Positions 58,243-64,000 of a stretch of 64,000 nt of DNA are shown here, in pieces. A program made the translations under genes and the position numbers. Positions within the stretch are counted from its first letter, which is position 1. Every line of letters starts with the position of its first letter. This DNA comes from Lepiota brunneoincarnata (taxonomy: Eukaryota; Basidiomycota; Agaricomycetes; Agaricales; Agaricaceae): NCBI GenBank assembly GCA_023014365.1, contig JAEBUN010000007.1, positions 682,001-746,000 on the forward strand, in the 5' to 3' direction. A model generated the notes under the pieces. That model saw nothing but the letters and a program-made list of their open reading frames with translations. It searched no databases and was not told the DNA's origin.

Positions 58243-61200
58243 ATGGCCCGCACAGATTCCAAGAAAGACGCAGCCACGCAGAAAACAATTAAAAAATTCA
58301 ATGACCCGACCACGGAGCAGCTATCCATCCCGTCTTCTTCGCTATGGCACACAGTTTTACCTCCCCTCCCTTCACCCCCAGCACCCTTGTCAACACCTGT
58401 TGAAGTGCAGATCAATTCTCTGACAAACCGCGGCGCATATCTCCTCGAACAAGATACCCAAGCTTTTCTCTCAGCATCGTCTTCTTCCTCCGAGGTTACA
58501 TTTTTCTCTAAAGTCATCCAATCTGGTACACTTTCTGACAGGCTCAGTGCTTTGACCCTGTTGGTTCAAAGCAGCCCTTTGCACAACACAAAGGCCTTGG
58601 ATACCCTCAAATCTATGACGGGGAAAGGTGGAGGTGGCAGAGAGGAAAGTCTGAAGGCTCTGCGGTGCATCGTAGACTGGTGGGTCGGTGGCGGAGCTCC
58701 AGATCGAAAGCTCAAGTAAGCACTCATAACCATGCCCAACGAAAAGGTAGCCATACGTGTACGTCAGGTACTTTCGCGATCAACCGCTTCTACATCCCCA
58801 AGTATCGGACAAATACCTCTTGATCTGGTCCTTTGAAGACTGGCTCAAGAAATACTTCTTCTCAATTCTTCAAACTCTCGAAGTGCGTTGTTCCAGGTCG
58901 TGCACCGACCCGAAGCTCATTTTTTTCAATAGGCACTATCTCTCGACTCTTTACCATACGTCCGAATGCAAGCCATCTCCCTTATTTTCACCCTCTTGAA
59001 GGACAAGCCAGAGCAGGAGCAGAATCTCCTCCGACTCCTTGTGAACAAGCTTGTAAGTCTCGCAGTCATGTTTTCCGCAATAAATTTAAAGCCCAGTGTC
59101 AGGGCGACCCCTCAAAATCACTCTGCTCACGGGCCTCCTATCACCTCCTTCAACTCCTTCAGTTCCACCCCTCCATGAAATCCATCGTTGTCCGTGAAAT
59201 CATTTCCCTAGTCCTCAGACCCTCTGCCCCCGCGACCACGGTCCCCATGCCCACTAACAAGCATATCCGCTTCTCCTCTCCTAAACCCACTGCAGCATCC
59301 AAGGACCAGACCAAACCACAAGGCAAGAAAAACCCTAACCTTCATGCACAATATTACGCCACTATCACCTTCAACCAAATTGTCCTCACACCCTCACAAG
59401 CCGACCGGGAAGTTGCCGTGCGCTTGATCGACGCTTACTTTGAGCTTTTTAAAGATTTGCTTGGATTAGAACCCGAAAACGCGGACAACATAGGGGTCGA
59501 CGGGAGGGTAATTGAGAAGGGCGGTGAAATACAAAAGGACAGGGAGGGCCGTGTGTTGATCAAGGGAGTCAAGTCGAAGAAAGGGAAACAGACCAGTGGG
59601 GCTGCAGGGTTCGTTGAAGTAGAGGACTCTAACTCGAAACTAATATCCGCCCTATTGAGTGGCGTGAATCGCGCCTTGCCTTTCGCAAAAGTCGAGAACG
59701 GTGATGCTGTGTGAGTAATAGCCTTTTCGATTTCGATCACACATTAACGACGCCCAGGATCAAAGCACACCTCGACACACTCTTTCTTATCACGCACAAA
59801 TCCACGTTTAATATTTCTATCCAGGCCCTCGTCCTTATCCAGCAAATCAGCCTTACCCTTTCCAAATCTTCTTCTCTTACTGCTAAACCGATCGTCGACC
59901 GATACTTCCGTGCACTATACGAGTCCCTCCACGACTTTCGACTTGGCACATCCTCCAAACAAGCTATGTACCTTAACTTACTGTACAAATCTATCAAAGC
60001 AGACCCAGAACAATCAGGCGAGCGGGCAAAATCTCTGGTTAGACGTTTCGTCCAAGTCCTCGCAAGTGGAGGAAGTGGTGCGACCGAGTTTGTGGCAGGT
60101 GGACTGTATCTCTTGGGCGAGGTAAGCTTCACATCATTTCCAGCTGGCTCGATATTAAACCCTTTCCCGATTTCAGCTCTTCAGCACTGTGCCGGGACTG
60201 CGCGCCTTAGTATCCGACAAAGAAAAAAGACTTAAAGATGGTGAAAAGTATGATTCAAGGAAACGAGAGCCCCTGTACACCCATGCTGGCAACTCGCCCC
60301 TGTGGGAGCTAGTACGGTAGCCCCATCTCTGTGAGAAAAACTGTGTTAATATTCTACATAGACCCCTCTCCTCTACCACTACCACCCCACTATTTCGCTT
60401 CTGACTCGACAACTCCTCTTGGCCCACCCACTGGCCGCGACCGCAGACCTATCACAAAATACACTGTCTCACTTCTTGGATCGCTTCGTATATAAGAACC
60501 CCAAAAAGAAGTTGGCCGGGATCGAGGGCAAAGGCAAGCCATCTTACTCTACTTCGTCAAACCTCGGCTCACTTGAAGAGCAGGTGCTAGCGCAATGCAA
60601 CCAGCCGGCAGTGCCGTGGAGGGGGTGAAACTTCGCAAGGGCGAAGTACCTGATGTCCAAGTGAACCGGCCTGCATTCTGGAAGCAGAAAGGAGACGAGG
60701 TGCCCGTCGATCAATTATTTTTCTTCAATTATTTTAGGCGCAAGGATGAGAGAGAGAGAAAAGCGAAGAAACAGAAAGGCAAAGAGTCCGACGCTGAGGC
60801 AACCGAGGACGAGAATGAGAAGGAGGTAGAGGATATCGGGAGTGAAGGGGAGAGGGATGAGGAAGACGAGGTCGAGGTCGAGGAACACAGCGAAGCGGAA
60901 GAGGCCGAGATCTGGAAGGTAATTTATCCTTTGCCAGGTGATCCACCATCCTCACCTCAATGCCAATTTAGGTTATGAAAGCAACTATGCCAAACGAAAA
61001 CGACGACGAAGACCTGCTGGAGGACAGTGACATCACCGACGACGACTTGCCGTCCGACTTTGATGCAACAACGGCTCACGAAGTCGATGAGGATGACCTA
61101 GTTTTTGATGGGGGGGACGTTAGCGAAGACAAGCGTGATCCAGTGGATGACATAGAAGACAGAGAGGAAAATGGAAATCCCAAAGAGGACCAGGATGACG

Positions 61201-61463
61201 GCGACGGAGATGTCTCCTTAGCAGAAGACTCGGATGACGAGGGCCTTATTCCCTTAGATGAGCTTCCCGATGGCCTGATAGCGTATGACGACGCGGAAGA
61301 CAAAGATGAATGGACTGGCATAAGCGCCAAAACACCAGGGAAACGTAAACACAGTAGAGAGGGAAAGGGACGTGATCATAAGAGGCTTCGGTCCCTACCT
61401 ACGTTTGCAAGTTACGAAGGTTATGCAAAGATGATAGAGGAGGGACCAGATGACGATATTTAA
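58243..61463 (+). CDS. MAK21: Ribosome biogenesis protein Noc1/Mak21 (CBF/Mak21 family)
   Basis: Nucleolar factor that binds Noc2 and early 60S precursors in yeast; related to human CEBPZ. Nine exons: 58243-58715, 58768-58882, 58933-59052, 59103-59710, 59758-60121, 60177-60311, 60362-60533, 60584-60918, 60972-61463, giving 937 aa in frame. HEAT-like N-terminal part (SDKYLLIWSFEDWLKKYFF, LLRLLVNKL). The CBF/Mak21 core includes DSRKREPLYTHAGNSPLWEL, LLYHYHPTISLLTRQLL, FLDRFVYKNPKKK, ASAMQPAGS and VPVDQLFFFNYF. The long acidic C-terminus (61000-61300) is typical of the family and ends with a basic patch (KRKHSREGKGRDHKRLR). Intron 7 (60534-60583) uses GC-AG ends. Confidence 0.93.
60534..60583 (+). 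other. GC-AG intron in the Noc1/Mak21 gene
   Basis: The two flanking exons are in different frames. Removing 50 bp from GCAAGCC to GAGCAG joins them as GKGASAMQPAGS, which fits the family motif before MQP. No GT site nearby gives a matching product of normal intron size. GCAAG is the usual GC-type donor. Confidence 0.7.
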
Positions 61464-61559
61464 TACTTCCTATGGTATCCATATATAGAGTTGAACGGCC
61501 ACGTGACGGGGAGTGAACATAACAGAACAGAAGTTGAATTTTCTATCTATCTATACTCT

Positions 61560-62327
61560 ATGTCGACACAGACACAGACAAGGAGACCAGACCTCAAGAA
61601 GAAACTCGTCGTTGTTGGCGATGGTAAATCTCTAAATCACCCTTCTCTGACACCCCAATTTACTCTCTGACAGGTGGATGTGGAAAAACCTGCCTTCTCA
61701 TTGTCTATGCACAGAACAGATTTCCCGAGGTAGGTATACTCACCTCCCACCCTTCACCCCCGCTTACACATTTCTGCAAGGCCTATATACCCACAGTATT
61801 TGAAAACTATGTTACCCAGGTCCAATTTGAAGGCAAGCAAATCGAACTTGCGCTCTGGGATACTGCCGGCCAGGAGGAGTACGATCGTCTCCGTCCACTG
61901 AGCTATCCAGAGAGCGACGTCATTCTCGTTGTCTTCTCAGTCGACTTTCCAACAAGTCTCGCCAACATCTTCGACAAGGTCACCCTCCTCCTTACCCCGG
62001 ACCCCTGACGCTGCTCACCACATCTCTCCTCTGCAGTGGTATCCTGAAGTATCTCATTTCTGCGAAACCGTCCCCTTAATCCTCGTCGCCACTAAGATTG
62101 ACCTGCGGACGGATGAGCAAACCCGCCGGATGCTCAGCGCCCAAGGTCAATCACCCGTCACCACCGACCAAGGGCAAGCCGCCGCCAAAGAGATTGGCGC
62201 GAAATACATCGAGTGTTCTGCAAAGACTGGTGTTGGAGTAAAAGACGTCTTTGCTTTGGCCCTTAAAGAGAGTATGAGGGGGCGCTGGGGAAGGGTAGTG
62301 AAAGAACGTAAGTGCACAATCGTTTGA
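61560..62327 (+). CDS. Rho-family small GTPase, Rho4-like
   Basis: GTP-binding switch for polarity, septation or wall synthesis in fungi. Exons 61560-61623, 61674-61729, 61781-61978, 62037-62327, giving 202 aa. G1 GDGGCGKTC, switch [11 protein letters not shown]3 [18 protein letters not shown]4 TKID, G5 CSAKT, a Rho insert region ([13 protein letters not shown]) and a C-terminal CTIV CAAX box. The G1 text [15 protein letters not shown] and NKWYP-like DKWYPEV favour Rho4 over Rho1 or Rho3, but subfamily assignment by eye is not firm. G4 is TKID where most GTPases have NKxD or TKxD, so nucleotide specificity looks intact. Introns are 50-58 bp. Confidence 0.9.
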
Positions 62328-62524
62328 GGTCGCTAGAGGAGCGACGGGGAGACGGGTCTGGGGGAGCACAGGGCTCCAGAGGTTACTGATACGCTACATA
62401 TACATCTTCCTACTTCTTCGTTCTGCTTGGCTATCTGTTTGTGCTTACTGCTCTCACTGGCAATGTATATCAACCCGCAAAGATCGATTTGATGCACCGA
62501 GCTTAGTACCTTCATTTGACTGGT
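62328..62524. other. Convergent intergenic region
   Basis: About 200 bp between two convergent genes, presumably holding both 3' UTRs. No other feature is seen. Confidence 0.5.
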
Positions 62525-64000
62525 TCATGATTCTACATAATACTTCTCCAATAGAGCAAACACTTCATCCCTCTCGAAATAATCGCGCTCCTGTCCGCCA
62601 CCTGGTGTATCCTGATAACAGGACGCCGCATGCTTCCACCTGGTCCGGCAAGATTGTGCAAATGAAAGTACTACAAGAGCACGACCACCTACCAGATGAG
62701 CTCCTTGACCTGAAGGGTTGGTTAACACCAATTCACCAGCTCGGCCGCACACATCACAGACCTTATTTTCAACGTCCTTTACACCCTCCACTGGTACCCA
62801 TTTTTTGCATTTCTGGCACTTGCCGTGTAAGATTTCCGCTCGTTCCTTTTTTGACGCATTGAGCCTAGGAACAATTTGAAATGCAGACGGGGGTGCAAAT
62901 GGGCGCCCTGTTGCAGCTGAGATGCCTGTTAAGGGCTCAGAAGGGGAATGATCAAGAGCCAATCCAACACACCATGGGCGTATTGCATGTGGTAACTGAA
63001 ATCATCATGAACCATGATATCAGAACTCGAATTATAAGACTCTACCACACCGAGTGAATGATAGCTCAACCACAGAATTGAGAATCACAAACCACTTGAA
63101 AGCACTAAACTTCATGGCCAGCCAATTCTTCTTATTTTCTCCCCCACGGTCACAGGATTCTATGCAGATCGGACAAAGGCCGAGTTTTCCCGGACCCTTG
63201 CCTTTGACAAACCTTGGCGTATACAAATCAAACACGCTCCTAGGAGGATTGTAGGTACCACCTGGATCGCGGAGACCAAACAACACCACAGGTGAACTGA
63301 AGCAACATGAGTAAAATGGTATCCGAACTTAATCAAGGCTCACTTGTGTTCTGGCGGCTGAAAATAGGAGCTGATAGGGTACCGTCGATAGAAAAGAGGA
63401 AATTTGGATGAGATCTCAATAGAGTCGGGGAAAGTACGCCTTGTATATTTCGGAACCTGGGCGACAGCCGTTTGAGACGGAGAAGAAGCTTGGGCCTGTA
63501 TATTTTCCCAAAGACCTGGAGCTAAGGTCGACGCCGGGACAAGAACAACATTCCGATGAGATCTGAGCCTGAACGAAAGACGAGGTCTTTTGGAGGACAA
63601 AGGAGCAGTAGGAGAGCCATCCATAATGAGGCTACGTTTCTGAGTACGAGAGCGAGTTTTCCTGTGGGTGACCCTGGTTGGCGGTTCAGGAGATCCAGAA
63701 GTAGTCAGCGGAGTCAAGGGAGTCAAGGGCGTCAGCGGGGAGGGAAGCGAGGCATTTTGAGGCTGTTTCAGAGGTCGCTGAGGGGTTGAGGGTCGCTCTG
63801 TTGTGAGTTCTGCTGCCAGAGGTTCTTCTACCTGCTCCTGATCGTATTCTTGTGGTCCAGGTGAAAACTGTGGGGATGGAGAGATAATCTTGCAAGGCGA
63901 CTGAAGGAAAAAATGTTGATCCTTTGGAGGAGACAAAGAGTTAACCGAGGAACAACGGGTCATAAACCGTAGCCTGCGCAGAAAGGGTCCTTCGTCCTCT
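62525..64000 (-). CDS. Rua1-like transcription regulator, 5' end beyond window
   Basis: Exons from the right edge: 64000-63344 (open upstream to the edge), 63295-63096, 62995-62973, 62925-62762, 62709-62693, 62639-62525. The N-terminal part visible is Pro/Ser/Thr-rich with a basic stretch (THRKTRSRTQKRS) and a PLTPLTPLTPL repeat. The C-terminal domain has FDLYTPRFVKGKGPGKLGLC, CPICIESC, FSAFNYHMQYAHG, HGKCQKCKKWVPVEG and WWKHAASCYQ, a pattern of paired Cys and His ligands matching the Rua1 C-terminal domain known from Ustilago maydis. Two exons are tiny (23 and 17 bp), but all joins stay in frame. A nuclear role is inferred. The ATG at 63963 is in frame but the reading frame continues past it. 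Confidence 0.85.

Overview
This window is nuclear DNA from a filamentous basidiomycete, probably an agaricomycete. The evidence is the host gene set at the right end, with 43-66 bp spliceosomal introns, a Rua1-type transcription regulator and short intergenic gaps, next to Ty3/gypsy elements that carry chromodomains. I cannot name the species.

Bases 1 to about 53,000 are almost entirely transposable elements nested in one another; most copies were placed by terminal repeats plus target-site duplications (TSDs). At the left are a large inverted repeat (179-1234), a minus-strand gypsy element A (2044-11794) that itself carries a small solo LTR, a solo LTR and an unclassified insertion, a Tc1-type transposon (12224-13829) and a possible non-autonomous hairpin element (14629-15417). 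From 15586 to about 53,000 lies one old gypsy element, E. Its gag is split by a second Tc1 element (17047-18658). Between gag and protease it holds gypsy element C (19495-39755, TSD CCTCC). C contains gypsy element D (20059-26331), a solo LTR (27135-27454), a Ty1/copia element (28087-32977) and a solo LTR in its 3' LTR (38925-39585). E also holds solo LTRs in its integrase (43824-44255) and in its 3' ORF (45497-45879). At its 3' LTR junction is a solo LTR (46543-52417) that was split by a second D copy, D2 (46779-52326), which was hit in turn by another solo LTR (51115-51779). With nested insertions subtracted, A and C both shrink to about 8.1 kb and E to about 8.8 kb, which supports the reconstruction.

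Every element is disabled by stop codons, many of them TGA where relatives have arginine CGA, or by frameshifts. Comparison of copies shows that the main decay is CpG to TpG/CpA.

From about 53.4 kb to the right edge the DNA is ordinary, intact, intron-rich host sequence: protein farnesyltransferase beta subunit (minus), a Prp43/DHX15-type DEAH helicase (minus), a divergently transcribed Noc1/Mak21 ribosome-biogenesis factor (plus), a Rho4-like GTPase (plus), and the 3' part of a Rua1-like regulator (minus, running off the window). The exon models given here all stay in frame. The farnesyltransferase prenylates CAAX proteins; the Rho protein ends in a CAAX box, though its last residue fits a geranylgeranyl signal less or more equally well.

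The most interesting signals are in the retroelement leaders. In two gypsy families the sequence just after the 5' LTR is complementary to the predicted RNA 5' end, 33-34 bp past a TATA box, which is the signature of Tf1-type self-priming. In both D copies and in the copia element the 5' LTR carries a 52-55 bp intron-like segment (GTATGT or GTATAG to CAG) that is precisely absent from the 3' LTR.
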